A model generated the notes under the pieces. It worked only from the letters and a program-made list of their open reading frames with translations. It did not search any database and was not told the DNA's origin. Position numbers and translations under genes: made by a program. Below, one piece after another: positions 55,658-64,000 of a stretch of 64,000 bases of DNA (positions are counted from its first letter, which is position 1; each line of letters begins with the position of its first letter). Source of the DNA: Planococcus sp. APC 4015 (GTDB taxonomy: Bacteria > Actinomycetota > Actinomycetes > Actinomycetales > Microbacteriaceae); contig JASDDH010000001.1 in NCBI GenBank assembly GCA_030407505.1, positions 186,001 through 250,000 on the forward strand, in the 5' to 3' direction.

Positions 55658-56022
55658 CGCAGGTCCAGATCGAGGAGGAGGTCGATGTCGGCGGTCGCCG
55701 GATCGGGGCCGACGACCCCCACCGCGGCGAACCGCAGGCGTCTGCCCTGCACCGTCTCGCGGTGATCCGCGATCCACGCCATGGCGAGACGCCAGAGTCT
55801 CGCGCGCTTGACCGCGTCGATCGACTCGAACGGATGCCCGAACCCCTCGCCACGGCGGGTCTTCACCTCGACGACGAGCAGGTCGCGCGCGGATGTGGCG
55901 ACGATGTCGATCTCACCTGCGCGACATCGCCAATTGCGGTCGACGATCGCGTACCCGAGGGATTGGAGGTGGCGGGCGGCGCGCTCTTCGCCCGCCCGCC
56001 CGAGATCATCTTTGGCTGCCAT
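55654..56022 (-). CDS. YraN/UPF0102 family nuclease-fold protein
   Basis: Protein of 122 residues with the restriction-endonuclease-like core: Glu in GRAGEERAARHL, Asp in RAGEIDIVA and the ExK motif VVEVKTRRG. Family members are probably Holliday-junction or DNA-end-binding nucleases; activity is not proven. It is the first gene of the yraN-comM-dprA-xerC run, as in Rv2898c-Rv2894c (from memory). Confidence 0.93.
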   Translation of the reverse strand: MAAKDDLGRAGEERAARHLQSLGYAIVDRNWRCRAGEIDIVATSARDLLVVEVKTRRGEGFGHPFESIDAVKRARLWRLAMAWIADHRETVQGRRLRFAAVGVVGPDPATADIDLLLDLDLR

Positions 56023-56067
56023 GCCCCCAGCGTCGCGGGCGCGACGGGGCGGGATCGCCCGGGCGAC

Positions 56068-56097
56068 GGCATCCGTGGATCACTCTCGGCGGATGCC
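56068..56097 (-). terminator. Possible terminator after DUF2469 gene
   Basis: GGCATCCG / CGGATGCC, eight pairs around a 14-base loop, 24 bases past the stop. The arms are the over-represented GGATGC hexamer, so the hairpin may be incidental. Confidence 0.35.
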
Positions 56098-56120
56098 CGT
56101 TCGGGAGGAGCCGATGCGGC

Positions 56121-56444
56121 TCAGCTGTCGAGCGAGAGCTCTTCCGGCAGGTGGAAGTCGCGACGCGAGAGCTCTTCGACGTTGACGTCCTTGAAGGTGA
56201 GCACCCGCACGCCCTTGACGAATCGGTCGGCGCGGTAGATGTCCCACACCCACACGTCGGTCATGGTCAGCTCGAAGTAGAAGTCGTGCTCGGTGTCGCG
56301 GCGCACGACATTGACCTCGTTGGCGAGGTAGAACCTGCGCTCGGTCTCGATCACGTACTGGAACTGCGACACGACATCGCGATACTCCTTGTACAGCGCC
56401 AGCTCGAGCTCGCGGTCATAGTCCTCGAAGACGTCGTCATCCAT
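56121..56444 (-). CDS. DUF2469 family protein
   Basis: Short actinobacterial protein of 107 residues with no known function, normally placed after rnhB and lepB (Rv2901c type, from memory). It begins DDDVFEDYDRELELALYKEY and has FYLANEVNV and DVWVWDIYRADRFV, with many aromatic and acidic residues. No membrane segment or metal motif. TAGGAT lies nine bases before the ATG, so a very short or absent leader is possible. Confidence 0.92.
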   Translation of the reverse strand: MDDDVFEDYDRELELALYKEYRDVVSQFQYVIETERRFYLANEVNVVRRDTEHDFYFELTMTDVWVWDIYRADRFVKGVRVLTFKDVNVEELSRRDFHLPEELSLDS

Positions 56445-56485
56445 GATCCGTCCATCCTAGAGCCGCGAGGTGGAGCTCACCCGCG

Positions 56486-57145
56486 TCAGAAGAGCGTCGG
56501 GGCGTCGGTGATCGCCCAGGACGCGCGATGGTGGCCGCTGATGCCGTGGGAGCGGATGGCGTCCCGATGGGTCGGGCTCGCGTACCCCTTGTTGCGCGCC
56601 CAGTCGTAGACCGGCAGCTCGTCGTGCAGGACCGTCATGTGCGCGTCGCGCGCGACCTTGGCGATGACGGATGCCGCCGCCGCGCTCGCGCAGTCGCGGT
56701 CGGCTTTGATCACGGGCTGCACGCGCAGACCGGCGCCCCCCGCGGGAGTGATGTAGTCGTAGTTGCCGTCGAGGATCACGATCCCCTCCTCGGGCACGAC
56801 GCCGAGCGCGCGCAGCTCGGCGAGTGCCCGGATGGTCGCGAGCCCCAGGGCGCGCATGATGCCGATCTCGTCGATCTCGACCGAGCTCGCCCACCCGACA
56901 GCGCTCGCCGACACCCAGGATGCCGCGCGGGCGGCGACGTCGGGCCGGCGGAGCTCGGGGACGAGCTTGGAATCGCGCAGTCCCTGCGGCACCCGCTGGC
57001 GCGAACGCCGCGCATCGATGACCGCGGCGCCGACGGCGACGGGTCCGGCCAGTGCACCGCGGCCGACCTCATCGCACGCGATGACGAGCGCGTGCTCCTT
57101 GAGCAGTCGCCGCTCGAGCGTGAGACGGGGCTCGGCGACCGTCAT
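56486..57145 (-). CDS. rnhB: Ribonuclease HII
   Basis: Removes ribonucleotides from RNA/DNA hybrids. It is 219 residues with the catalytic acids in IACDEVGRGALAGPV, further acids in VVPEEGIVILDGNYDYIT and the last one in KADRDCASAAAASVIAK. The ATG overlaps the lepB stop by four bases. Confidence 0.96.
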   Translation of the reverse strand: MTVAEPRLTLERRLLKEHALVIACDEVGRGALAGPVAVGAAVIDARRSRQRVPQGLRDSKLVPELRRPDVAARAASWVSASAVGWASSVEIDEIGIMRALGLATIRALAELRALGVVPEEGIVILDGNYDYITPAGGAGLRVQPVIKADRDCASAAAASVIAKVARDAHMTVLHDELPVYDWARNKGYASPTHRDAIRSHGISGHHRASWAITDAPTLF

Positions 57146-57891
57146 CCGTCTGCGGGGCCGGGGACGCCGGTGAAGACCTCGTGGTGGAAGTCGAGGAGCC
57201 CGAACCGGTCGAACGGCCAGGTGATCACGAATGCACGGCCCACGACGTTGTCGATCGGCACGAATCCCTGACCCGGCTGAGCCGTGTTGTAGCGGGAGTC
57301 CTTCGAGCTGTTGCGGTTGTCACCGAGGACCCAGAGGTGGCCTTCGGGCACCGTCACGTCGAACGGATCGGCCGACGCCGGACTGCCGTCGGGGAGCTTC
57401 GTGTACACCGTCTCGTCGACCGGCACGCCGTTGATCGTGATCTGACCTGCGCCGTTGCAGCACACCACGTGGTCGCCCGGCATGCCGACGATGCGCTTGA
57501 CGAGGTGGTCGTCGCTGTCGGGAGCGGTGAGTCCGACGAACGACAGCACGCCGTCCACGGCCTCGATGAACGGCGAGCGTTCGGGCCGCGTCGAGACGGG
57601 GAGCCAGCCGCCCGGGTCGCGGAACACGACGATGTCGCCGCGGTCGTACCCGCCGAAACGGGGGGTGAGTTCGTCGACGAAGATGCGGTCGTCGATGAGG
57701 AGGGTGTCCTCCATGGAGCCCGATGGGATGTAGAACGAGCGGACCACGAACGTCTTGACGAGGAACGACACGAGCACCGCGACGACGACGATCACGAGCA
57801 CGTCGCGCAGGAACACCACCCATCCGCGTCGGCGGGGGCGGGCCGTCGATGGACGAACCGGCTCAGCGGGGGCCGTCTGCTCCGTCGTCAT
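57142..57891 (-). CDS. lepB: Signal peptidase I
   Basis: Membrane protease of 249 residues that removes signal peptides. One N-terminal transmembrane segment (DVLVIVVVAVLVSFLVKTF) follows a basic, Pro/Arg-rich tail. The nucleophile Ser is in YIPSGSMEDTL and the general-base Lys in HLVKRIVGMPGD; GHLWVLGDNRNSSKDSR is box E. GAAGGA lies six bases before the ATG. It is separated from rplS by a hairpin. Confidence 0.96.
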   Translation of the reverse strand: MTTEQTAPAEPVRPSTARPRRRGWVVFLRDVLVIVVVAVLVSFLVKTFVVRSFYIPSGSMEDTLLIDDRIFVDELTPRFGGYDRGDIVVFRDPGGWLPVSTRPERSPFIEAVDGVLSFVGLTAPDSDDHLVKRIVGMPGDHVVCCNGAGQITINGVPVDETVYTKLPDGSPASADPFDVTVPEGHLWVLGDNRNSSKDSRYNTAQPGQGFVPIDNVVGRAFVITWPFDRFGLLDFHHEVFTGVPGPADG

Positions 57892-58016
57892 CGGGATCCT
57901 TCACGGGGGTCTCGCCGCGCGGTGGCGCGGTCATCCAAGGTTCGCACACTCGTCGACCGGCGGCCGGACGCAGCGCGGCGATTGTGGGCGGCTTCACGGT
58001 GTGCCTCGGACACACG

Positions 58017-58049
58017 ACGACACCCCGGACCGATGGCCCGGGGTGTCGT
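58017..58049 (-). terminator. Terminator after rplS
   Basis: Perfect 12-bp stem ACGACACCCCGG / CCGGGGTGTCGT (58017-58028 with 58038-58049) and a nine-base loop, 14 bases past the rplS stop. No T run. Confidence 0.75.
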
Positions 58050-58062
58050 GGTGGGACGCGCG

Positions 58063-58410
58063 TCAGTTGTCGCGCTTCTCCTTGATCTTGGCCTTCTTGC
58101 CGCGCAGGTTGCGGAGGTAGTAGAGCTTCGCGCGGCGCACGTCGCCTCGGGTGACGACCTCGATGTGGTCGATGACCGGGCTGTGCACGGGGAAGGTGCG
58201 CTCGACGCCCACCTGGAAGCTGATCTTGCGGACGCAGAACGTCTCGCGCACGCCGTCGCCCTGGCGGCCGATGACGACGCCCTGGAAGACCTGGATACGC
58301 GAGCGGTTGCCCTCGGTGATGTTGACGTGGACCTTGACGTTGTCGCCGGGTCCGAAGGCGGGGATGTCGGACCGCAGCGATGCTGCGTCGACGGAATCGA
58401 GGATCTGCAT
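58063..58410 (-). CDS. rplS: 50S ribosomal protein L19
   Basis: Ribosomal protein of 115 residues, the normal length. The family sequence starts [20 protein letters not shown], has [13 protein letters not shown] and ends with the basic [19 protein letters not shown]. The longer upstream frame is the leader, not protein. Confidence 0.97.
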   Translation of the reverse strand: MQILDSVDAASLRSDIPAFGPGDNVKVHVNITEGNRSRIQVFQGVVIGRQGDGVRETFCVRKISFQVGVERTFPVHSPVIDHIEVVTRGDVRRAKLYYLRNLRGKKAKIKEKRDN

Positions 58411-58470
58411 GATCAATTCTCTCTGCGGCCGCCACAGGTCGACCGCGGGATGAAGGGGTGAAGGAGTTCG

Positions 58471-58535
58471 TGTGCCCGAGGCCGCCGGCGAAGCCGGGCG
58501 ACGGACTCCCCTGAGGCAGAGCCGATCAGGGCACA
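58471..58535 (-). promoter_or_regulatory. Structured leader of rplS
   Basis: TGTGCCC at the expected 5' end of the mRNA (58529-58535) can pair with GGGCACA (58471-58477). Inside lies a CCGGC/GCCGG hairpin (58485-58489 with 58493-58497). About 60 bases of leader separate this fold from the start codon. An L19 autoregulatory leader is a reasonable guess, not shown. Confidence 0.45.
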
Positions 58536-58542
58536 AACGCCT

Positions 58543-58571
58543 ATTCTGCCACGGATGCCGCAGGCGGCCAA
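58543..58571 (-). promoter_or_regulatory. Promoter of rplS
   Basis: On the minus strand a TTGGCC -35 box (58566-58571) is exactly 17 bases from a CAGAAT -10 box (58543-58548) preceded by TGG. The transcript would start near 58536, giving a leader of about 125 bases. Confidence 0.55.
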
Positions 58572-58587
58572 ACCGCCGACGACCGGA

Positions 58588-59082
58588 TCAGGAGGCTGAG
58601 CGACGCGGCTTCTCGCCGAGCACGATGATCTCGGGGGCGTCGGCAGAGGCCGCGGGCGCCGCCGGCGGCAGATAGGCCACGCCTTCGGCCGTGCGAAGCA
58701 GCATGCGCGTGGGCCTCGCCTCGCTCCACAGCTGCCAGAGCGAGAGCCAGAAGACCCCGAGCCCGACCACGATCGCCACGACCAGGGCACCCGCCCACCA
58801 TGCCGGGACGAAGAAGCCGAGCGCGATAACGAGGGCGTGCCAGACGGTGAAGCCTGCGACGTCCCACCACGACACGGCGCGCTCGGCCCGCACCGTGCCG
58901 CGGGCGCGGACGAGGAGCGTGAGCACGAGCTGCCACACGAAGATGCCGGGGATCGCGATGAGCAGGACCCACAGCAGCGCCCAGCCGCCCGCACCGGTGA
59001 CGATCCAGCCCACGAGCATCCACAGCGGGAGCAGGAAAGCGGCCGGGATCAGCCATCCGAAGAACGCGCGACGCACCAGCAT
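58588..59082 (-). CDS. Small membrane protein, 164 aa
   Basis: Unrecognised protein of 164 residues with about four hydrophobic helices (around residues 8-28, 31-53, 76-93 and 94-112) and a cytosolic tail of about 45 residues ending EKPRRSAS. Tryptophan-rich in the membrane part (WWDVAGFTVWHALVIALGFF). The start ATG 59082 is supported by TACGAT seven bases upstream. It is divergent from map. Confidence 0.77.
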   Translation of the reverse strand: MLVRRAFFGWLIPAAFLLPLWMLVGWIVTGAGGWALLWVLLIAIPGIFVWQLVLTLLVRARGTVRAERAVSWWDVAGFTVWHALVIALGFFVPAWWAGALVVAIVVGLGVFWLSLWQLWSEARPTRMLLRTAEGVAYLPPAAPAASADAPEIIVLGEKPRRSAS

Positions 59083-59089
59083 GGCACCG

Positions 59090-59095
59090 ATCGTA
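59090..59095 (-). promoter_or_regulatory. -10 box for the 164-aa membrane protein, leaderless
   Basis: TACGAT on the minus strand, seven bases before the ATG at 59082. Confidence 0.45.
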
Positions 59096-59202
59096 CGCCC
59101 GTCGCCCCGTCCGCGGGGCGCCGTCGCCGATGACGCGGGGCAAGCTCCCAGCGGGACGGGCGCCCGCCCGGCAGAATGGGGAGGTCGCGAGAAAGGACAC
59201 CC

Positions 59203-59985
59203 ATGATCGAGCTGCGCACCCCCGCCGAGATCGAGGCGATGAGGCCCGCCGGCAGATTCGTCGCCGAGACGCTGGCGACCCTGCGCGACGAGACCGCGGT
59301 CGGGACGAACCTGCTCGCGATCGACCGTCGCGCCCACGACCTGATCCGTCGCGCCGGAGCCGAGTCGTGCTACATCGACTATCACCCGTCGTTCGGCGCC
59401 AGCCCCTTCGGGAAGGTGATCTGCACGTCGATCAACGACGCCGTGCTGCACGGGCTCCCCCACGACTACACGCTGCGCGACGGTGACCTCGTCTCGCTCG
59501 ACTTCGCGGTCTCGATCGACGGGTGGGTCGCCGACTCGGCGGTGTCGTTCGTCGTCGGCACACCGCGCGACGAAGACCTGGCCCTCATCGAGGCGACGCA
59601 GACGGCGCTCGCCGCGGCGATCGCCGCCGCCACCGTCGGCAACCGGATCGGCGACATCTCGCACGCCATCGCCCAGGTCGGCCACGGCGCCGGCTATTCG
59701 ATCAACACCGACTTCGGGGGCCACGGGGTCGGCCGCGAGATGCACGGCGACCCGCACGTCGCCAACGACGGGAAGCCGGGACGCGGCTACCCGCTGCGCG
59801 CCGGACTCGTGCTCGCCCTCGAGCCGTGGTTCCTGCAGAGCACCGACAAGCTCGTGACCGACCCCGACGGCTGGACGCTGCGGTCGGCGGACGGCTCGCG
59901 AGGCTCGCACTCCGAGCACACGGTCGCCATCACGGACGCCGGGCCGATCGTGCTGACCGACCGCTCGTTCCTCGGGGTGGACTGA
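59203..59985 (+). CDS. map: Type I methionine aminopeptidase
   Basis: Removes the initiator methionine from nascent proteins. It is 260 residues. The dinuclear metal site residues are visible: Asp in VSLDFAVSIDGWVADSA (two aspartates), His in GGHGVGREMHGDP, Glu in LEPWF and Glu in SEHTVAIT. No N-terminal zinc-finger extension. The start ATG 59203 has AAAGGA eight bases upstream. It is convergent with treZ, with one base between the stops. Confidence 0.95.
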   Translation: MIELRTPAEIEAMRPAGRFVAETLATLRDETAVGTNLLAIDRRAHDLIRRAGAESCYIDYHPSFGASPFGKVICTSINDAVLHGLPHDYTLRDGDLVSLDFAVSIDGWVADSAVSFVVGTPRDEDLALIEATQTALAAAIAAATVGNRIGDISHAIAQVGHGAGYSINTDFGGHGVGREMHGDPHVANDGKPGRGYPLRAGLVLALEPWFLQSTDKLVTDPDGWTLRSADGSRGSHSEHTVAITDAGPIVLTDRSFLGVD

Positions 59986-59986
59986 C

Positions 59987-61702
59987 TCAGCCGATCACGA
60001 CCGCCGACCTCGGCGGAAGCGAGATCGCCTCGCCGATCAGGGCGGTCGCGGCATCCGTCGACAGGAGCACGTCGGGCGAATCGCCCACCTCGAGCGTGCG
60101 CGTCTCGTGGGAGAAGTTGACGAGGATCTCGACGGCGCCGCGGCGCAGCCGGAACCAGCGCTCGTCCTCGTCGGCGGAGGCCTGCACGGACGCGAACGAG
60201 GGATCGGTGAGCGCGGCGACCTCTGATCGCAGAGCGATCAGCGCACGGTAGAGCGCGAGCAGCCGCGCGTGCCGCCCGGTGTCGCGCTCATCCCAGACGA
60301 GCTTGGACCGCAGGAACGTCTGGGGATCCTGCGGATCGGGCACCACCGACTCGTCCCATCCCATCGCCTCGAATTCGGCGATGCGCCCCTCTGCGGTGGC
60401 GCGGCCCAGTTCGGGTTCGGGATGCGACGTGAAGAACTGCCACGGAGTGGACGCCGCCCACTCCTCGCCCATGAAGAGCATCGGCGTGAACGGCGTGAGC
60501 ACCGTGAGCACCGCGGCGATCGCGAGCCCGCCGTCGTCGAGCGACTGCGAGAGACGGTCGCCGGCGGCCCGGTTGCCGATCTGGTCGTGATCCTGGCCGA
60601 ACGTCACCAGGCGGGAGGTCGGGATACGCGGGTCGATCGGATGCCCGTGCGTACGCCCGCGGAACGACGACCAGGTCCCGTCGTGGAAGAACCCCTGCGT
60701 GCAGACCTTCACCAGCGCGGCCAGCGGCTCGAAATCGGCGTAGTAGCCGTCGGTCTCACCCGTCACCGCCACGTGGAGGGCGTGATGGTAGTCGTCGCTC
60801 CACTGAGCGGCGAGTCCGTAGCCGTCGGCTTCGCGGGCCGAGATGAGGGCAGCGTCGTTCATGTCGGACTCGGCGATGAGAGTCAGCGGCCGGCCGAGGT
60901 GCGCGCTCAGGGCGTCGACCTCCCGCGCGAGCTCCTGCAGGATGTGCAGGGACGAGTTGTCCTTCAGGGCGTGCACGGCGTCCAGTCGCAGGCCGTCGAC
61001 GTGGTGGTCGCGCAGCCACATCAGCGCGTTGTCGATGATGTAGCCGCGCACCTCGGGTCGGTCGAGATCGACCGACGACCCCCAGGTGTTGCGCTCGGCG
61101 TCGCGCAGGTAGGGGCCGAATTCGGGCAGATAGTTGCCGCTGGGCCCGAGGTGGTTGTGGACGACGTCCTGGATGACGGCGAGACCGCGGGCGTGGCAGG
61201 CGTCGACGAACCGCTGGTAGGCCGCGGGGCCGCCGTAGGCCTCGTGCACCGTATACCAGAGCACGCCGTCGTAGCCCCAGTTGTGCACTCCGTTGAAGCC
61301 GTTGACGGGCAGGACTTCGACGAAGTCGATTCCGAGGTCGACGAGGTGGTCGAGTCGGCCGATCGCGGCGTCGAGTGTGCCCTCGGGCGTGAAGGTGCCG
61401 ATGTGGAGCTCGTAGATGACGCCGCCGGCCAGCTGGCGACCGGTCCAGGCGGCATCCTGCCACTCGTAGGCGGTCACGTCGAAGACGGCCGACAGCTCGT
61501 GCACCCCCCGCGGCTGACGACGGGAGCGGGGATCGGGTCGGACATCGTCGGAATCGCCCAGGACGAAGCCGTACTCGTCGCCGTGGTCCAGCTCGACCGG
61601 ATGCTCCCACCAGCCGTCACCGCGGGCGGTGAGCTCGATGTCGACGATCGTCGGGCGGCGCAGGCGTACGCGCTCGGCCCGGGGCGCCCAGACTTCGATC
61701 AT
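59987..61702 (-). CDS. treZ: Malto-oligosyltrehalose trehalohydrolase
   Basis: GH13 enzyme of 571 residues that releases free trehalose from the maltooligosyltrehalose made by TreY. A short CBM48-like domain ([13 protein letters not shown]) comes first. The barrel has [28 protein letters not shown], the nucleophile Asp in [12 protein letters not shown], Glu in LIAESDMND and [12 protein letters not shown]. The ATG overlaps the treY stop by four bases. The usual third gene, treX/glgX, is at 33.9 kb instead. Confidence 0.96.
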   Translation of the reverse strand: MIEVWAPRAERVRLRRPTIVDIELTARGDGWWEHPVELDHGDEYGFVLGDSDDVRPDPRSRRQPRGVHELSAVFDVTAYEWQDAAWTGRQLAGGVIYELHIGTFTPEGTLDAAIGRLDHLVDLGIDFVEVLPVNGFNGVHNWGYDGVLWYTVHEAYGGPAAYQRFVDACHARGLAVIQDVVHNHLGPSGNYLPEFGPYLRDAERNTWGSSVDLDRPEVRGYIIDNALMWLRDHHVDGLRLDAVHALKDNSSLHILQELAREVDALSAHLGRPLTLIAESDMNDAALISAREADGYGLAAQWSDDYHHALHVAVTGETDGYYADFEPLAALVKVCTQGFFHDGTWSSFRGRTHGHPIDPRIPTSRLVTFGQDHDQIGNRAAGDRLSQSLDDGGLAIAAVLTVLTPFTPMLFMGEEWAASTPWQFFTSHPEPELGRATAEGRIAEFEAMGWDESVVPDPQDPQTFLRSKLVWDERDTGRHARLLALYRALIALRSEVAALTDPSFASVQASADEDERWFRLRRGAVEILVNFSHETRTLEVGDSPDVLLSTDAATALIGEAISLPPRSAVVIG

Positions 61703-64000
61703 GTCGGTGTTCCCTCTGCGTCGTCGGCCGGGGCGAGGAGCGCCACGGGGTAGGTGGACAGGAGGTCCTCGAGGCGGATAGTGCCGCCGTCGAAGAGGCG
61801 GCCGGTGAAGACGTCCACTGCCGGGCCGCGGTGACGCAGCAGCGCGGTGTCGCCCCACCCGCCGCGGCGGGCGAGCCCGAGCGGAAGACGCGTGGCGACC
61901 GTCAGTACCCCGCCGCGGTCGACCGCGACGGCGTGGCCGGCGGCCTCGCCGACGACCGGCATCGGCGTGTAGCGGCTGAACAGGTGCGGTGCATCGCGTC
62001 GCAGCCGCAGGGCACGCGAGGTGACGAGCATCTTCGCGGCTCCCCCGGCGTCGATCGGCGGGAGCTCTCCCGCGTCGATCGCGGCCAGCAGGCGCCGACG
62101 GTGGGCGAAGTCCACGGGCCGACGGTTGTCGGGGTCCACGAGCGACATCTCCCAGAGCTCGGAGCCCTGGTAGACGTCGGGGACGCCCGGCCCGGTGAGC
62201 TGCAGGGTCTTCACGGCGAGGGAGTTGGACCAGCCGGCTGCGGCGATCTCGTCGACGAAGCGTTCGACCACCGGGCGGGCGGCGGCGAACGCGGCATCCA
62301 CGAGCGCGTGCATCCGTTCCTCGAAAGCGGCGTCGGGATCCCACCACCCGGTCGACTCCGCGGCCTCGCGCGACGCCTTCTCGGCGTACGCGTGCAGACG
62401 CTCGGGTGTCGCCGGCCACGAACCGACGATCGCCTGCCAGAGCAGGTCGTCGAACGGGCCGTCCCCGGTCGAGGCGATCGCCCGCAGCTCGCCGAGCACC
62501 TCGACCCAGCGGTCGGGGATCTCCGCGATCACGCTCAGTCGCGCGCGGACGTCCTCGCCGCGCTTGGTGTCGTGCGTCGACAGGGTCGTCATGGCGTGCG
62601 GCCACGAGGCCTGCCGCGCGGCCTGCGCCTCATGGAACCCGGCGACCTCGAGCGCGAAGACCGACGGATCGCCGCCCACCTCGGTGAGGGTTCCCAGCCT
62701 GTTGAAACGGTAGAACGCGGTGTCTTCGACGCCCTTGGCCATGACGGGTCCGGTCGTCTGCTGGAACCGACGCGCGACGGCGTTTCCGGGATCGGCGAGC
62801 ACCGGCACGAGGGTCTCGATCGCGGCGGCGAGGTCGGGACGACGCGCCGATGCCTCGGCTGCGGCCGCATGCAGCTGCTCCACGCCGGCCGGCAGATAGG
62901 AGCGGTACACGGGGAAGCACGCCAGCAGCTCGGCCAGGGCGTCCGCTGCCCCCTCGACGGGCGCGGGCAGCTCGCGGACGAGACGTCGGATCTCGGCCAC
63001 CTGGATCGTGTCGGCGATCATGCGCTTCGTCGTGTGGATGAGGTCGTGCCACTGAACCCCGGCACCGCGCAGCCGCGCGGCGAGCTCGTCGAGCGTCTTC
63101 TCGCCGTCGGGATCGATCAGCACCCGGTCGAACTCGCCGAGGGCGTCGTAGCCGGTCGTCCCATCGGTCTGCCAGTTGCCCGGAAGAGCCTCTCCGTGCT
63201 CGAGGATCTTCTCGACGAGCACGTACGCATGGTCGGTGGCGTTCGCGAGCATCTCAAGGTAGCCGGCGGGATCCATCAGTCCGTCGGGATGGTCGACGCG
63301 CAGTCCGTCGGCGAGGCCCTCGCGGAACCAGCGGACGATCTCGGTGTGCGTGGCATCGAACACCGCCGGCAGCTCGACCCGCACCCCCGCGAGCGTCGTC
63401 ACGGCGAAGAACCGCCGGTAGTTCAGCTCAGCAGCCTCGTCGCGCCAGAAGCGGAGCTCGTAATGCTGGCGATCGAGCACCGCGCGGGTGTCGCCGTCGA
63501 CCGCCGATCCGGGCGCGAGCGGCAGCACGTGGTCGAAGTAGCGCAGCACGCCGGCGTCCGCGTCGATCTCGATGTCATCCAGCGCCTCGTCGAGCGACGA
63601 GCCGAGCAGCGGAAGCCGGAGCCGGCCTTCGGCGGCATCCCAGTCGATGTCGAATGCGTCAGCGTGCCGGGAATCGCGCCCGTGGGTCAGGACGTCCCAC
63701 CACCAGGCGTTCTCGGACGGCGTGCCGACGCCCATGTGGTTCGGGACGATGTCGATCAGGATGCCGAGCCCGGCCGTCCGCGCCGCGTCGGCGAAGCGGC
63801 GGAGGCCGTCCTCGCCGCCCCGTGCGGGATCGATGCGCGTGGTGTCCACGACGTCGTAGCCGTGGTCGGAACCCTCGCTCGCCGTCAGCAGCGGGGAGAG
63901 GTAGGCCCACGAGACTCCGAGGTCGCGCAGGTAGTCGGTGACGGCGGCGGCCGCGTCCAGGTCGAACCCGGACCGGATCTGCAGCCGGTACGTGGACAGC
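61699..64000 (-). CDS. treY: Malto-oligosyltrehalose synthase, 5' part outside window
   Basis: GH13 enzyme that turns the reducing-end glucose of an alpha-glucan into a trehalose linkage. 766 codons plus the stop are present and the N-terminus is cut by the window edge, though probably only a few residues are missing, since [18 protein letters not shown] is close to the family start. IVPNHMGVG, the nucleophile Asp in [15 protein letters not shown] and Glu in [15 protein letters not shown] are present, with [18 protein letters not shown] near the end. It is the upstream partner of treZ. Confidence 0.96.
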   Translation of the reverse strand, partial: LSTYRLQIRSGFDLDAAAAVTDYLRDLGVSWAYLSPLLTASEGSDHGYDVVDTTRIDPARGGEDGLRRFADAARTAGLGILIDIVPNHMGVGTPSENAWWWDVLTHGRDSRHADAFDIDWDAAEGRLRLPLLGSSLDEALDDIEIDADAGVLRYFDHVLPLAPGSAVDGDTRAVLDRQHYELRFWRDEAAELNYRRFFAVTTLAGVRVELPAVFDATHTEIVRWFREGLADGLRVDHPDGLMDPAGYLEMLANATDHAYVLVEKILEHGEALPGNWQTDGTTGYDALGEFDRVLIDPDGEKTLDELAARLRGAGVQWHDLIHTTKRMIADTIQVAEIRRLVRELPAPVEGAADALAELLACFPVYRSYLPAGVEQLHAAAAEASARRPDLAAAIETLVPVLADPGNAVARRFQQTTGPVMAKGVEDTAFYRFNRLGTLTEVGGDPSVFALEVAGFHEAQAARQASWPHAMTTLSTHDTKRGEDVRARLSVIAEIPDRWVEVLGELRAIASTGDGPFDDLLWQAIVGSWPATPERLHAYAEKASREAAESTGWWDPDAAFEERMHALVDAAFAAARPVVERFVDEIAAAGWSNSLAVKTLQLTGPGVPDVYQGSELWEMSLVDPDNRRPVDFAHRRRLLAAIDAGELPPIDAGGAAKMLVTSRALRLRRDAPHLFSRYTPMPVVGEAAGHAVAVDRGGVLTVATRLPLGLARRGGWGDTALLRHRGPAVDVFTGRLFDGGTIRLEDLLSTYPVALLAPADDAEGTPT

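Overview
The window is a stretch of ordinary chromosome from a high-GC Gram-positive bacterium. The most likely source is a member of the Microbacteriaceae, probably Microbacterium. This is inferred from the GC-rich codon usage, the actinobacterial gene set (coproporphyrin-type ferrochelatase with Fe-S cysteines, GlgE, GlbO-type globin, DUF2469, DUF2017, GatCAB, EttA next to a second SSB) and the frequency of leaderless genes. It carries about 65 protein genes and two tRNAs. I see no prophage, insertion sequence, CRISPR array or plasmid gene.

Layout. 0-2 kb (minus): the start of a Nei-type DNA glycosylase, rpiB and hemH. 2-8.5 kb (plus): pepN, a strong terminator, then an ABC exporter with a two-component system. 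8.5-11.7 kb: MscS channel, GlbO and a KstD-like flavoprotein. 11.7-17.2 kb: an unknown gene, tesB, a hotdog thioesterase, ettA, a lipoprotein, SsbB-type ssb and a small unknown gene. 17.2-19.5 kb: the yczR/yczE divergent pair and another small gene. 19.6-21.7 kb: tRNA-Arg, orn, tRNA-His, then a zincin, clpS and DUF2017. 21.7-33.8 kb (mostly minus): a P-loop kinase, a GerW/YtfJ-like protein, dinB, gatCAB, ligA, mnmA and a cysteine desulfurase, with an acyl-CoA ligase on the plus strand. 33.9-40.3 kb (plus): glgX, glgE, glgB. 40.3-46.1 kb: a thioredoxin-TPR protein, a large membrane protein, an AI-2E-family transporter, a hydrolase, a small Cys/His protein and a transglycosylase. 46.1-58.4 kb (minus): a translation and envelope block (DivIVA-repeat protein, cdsA, frr, pyrH, tsf, rpsB, xerC, dprA, comM, yraN, DUF2469, rnhB, lepB, rplS). 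58.6-64 kb: a membrane protein, map, treZ and the 3' part of treY.

How the genes work together. glgX/glgE/glgB and treY/treZ together build, trim and convert alpha-glucan and release trehalose. The desulfurase supplies sulfur to MnmA for tRNA 2-thiolation. GatCAB repairs misacylated Gln/Asn tRNAs. rpsB, tsf, pyrH, frr and rplS serve translation. Several blocks match, from memory, Mycobacterium tuberculosis neighbourhoods: Rv2464c-Rv2478c, Rv3009c-Rv3025c, Rv1324-Rv1327c, Rv2881c-Rv2904c and Rv1562c-Rv1563c.

The most interesting signals are not single genes. Eighteen genes have a TANNNT-like -10 box 6-8 bases before the start codon, which predicts leaderless mRNAs. The hexamer GGATGC/GCATCC is about three times commoner than base composition predicts and uses otherwise minor codons. 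The rpsB and rplS mRNAs have foldable leaders that could be autoregulatory. The yczR/yczE gap holds a two-direct-plus-one-inverted repeat operator. A 624-residue protein looks like a membrane protein fused to a complete lipoprotein precursor. An M23 protein lacks its catalytic histidine, and a 188-residue protein is built from four GY-x4-VD repeats.
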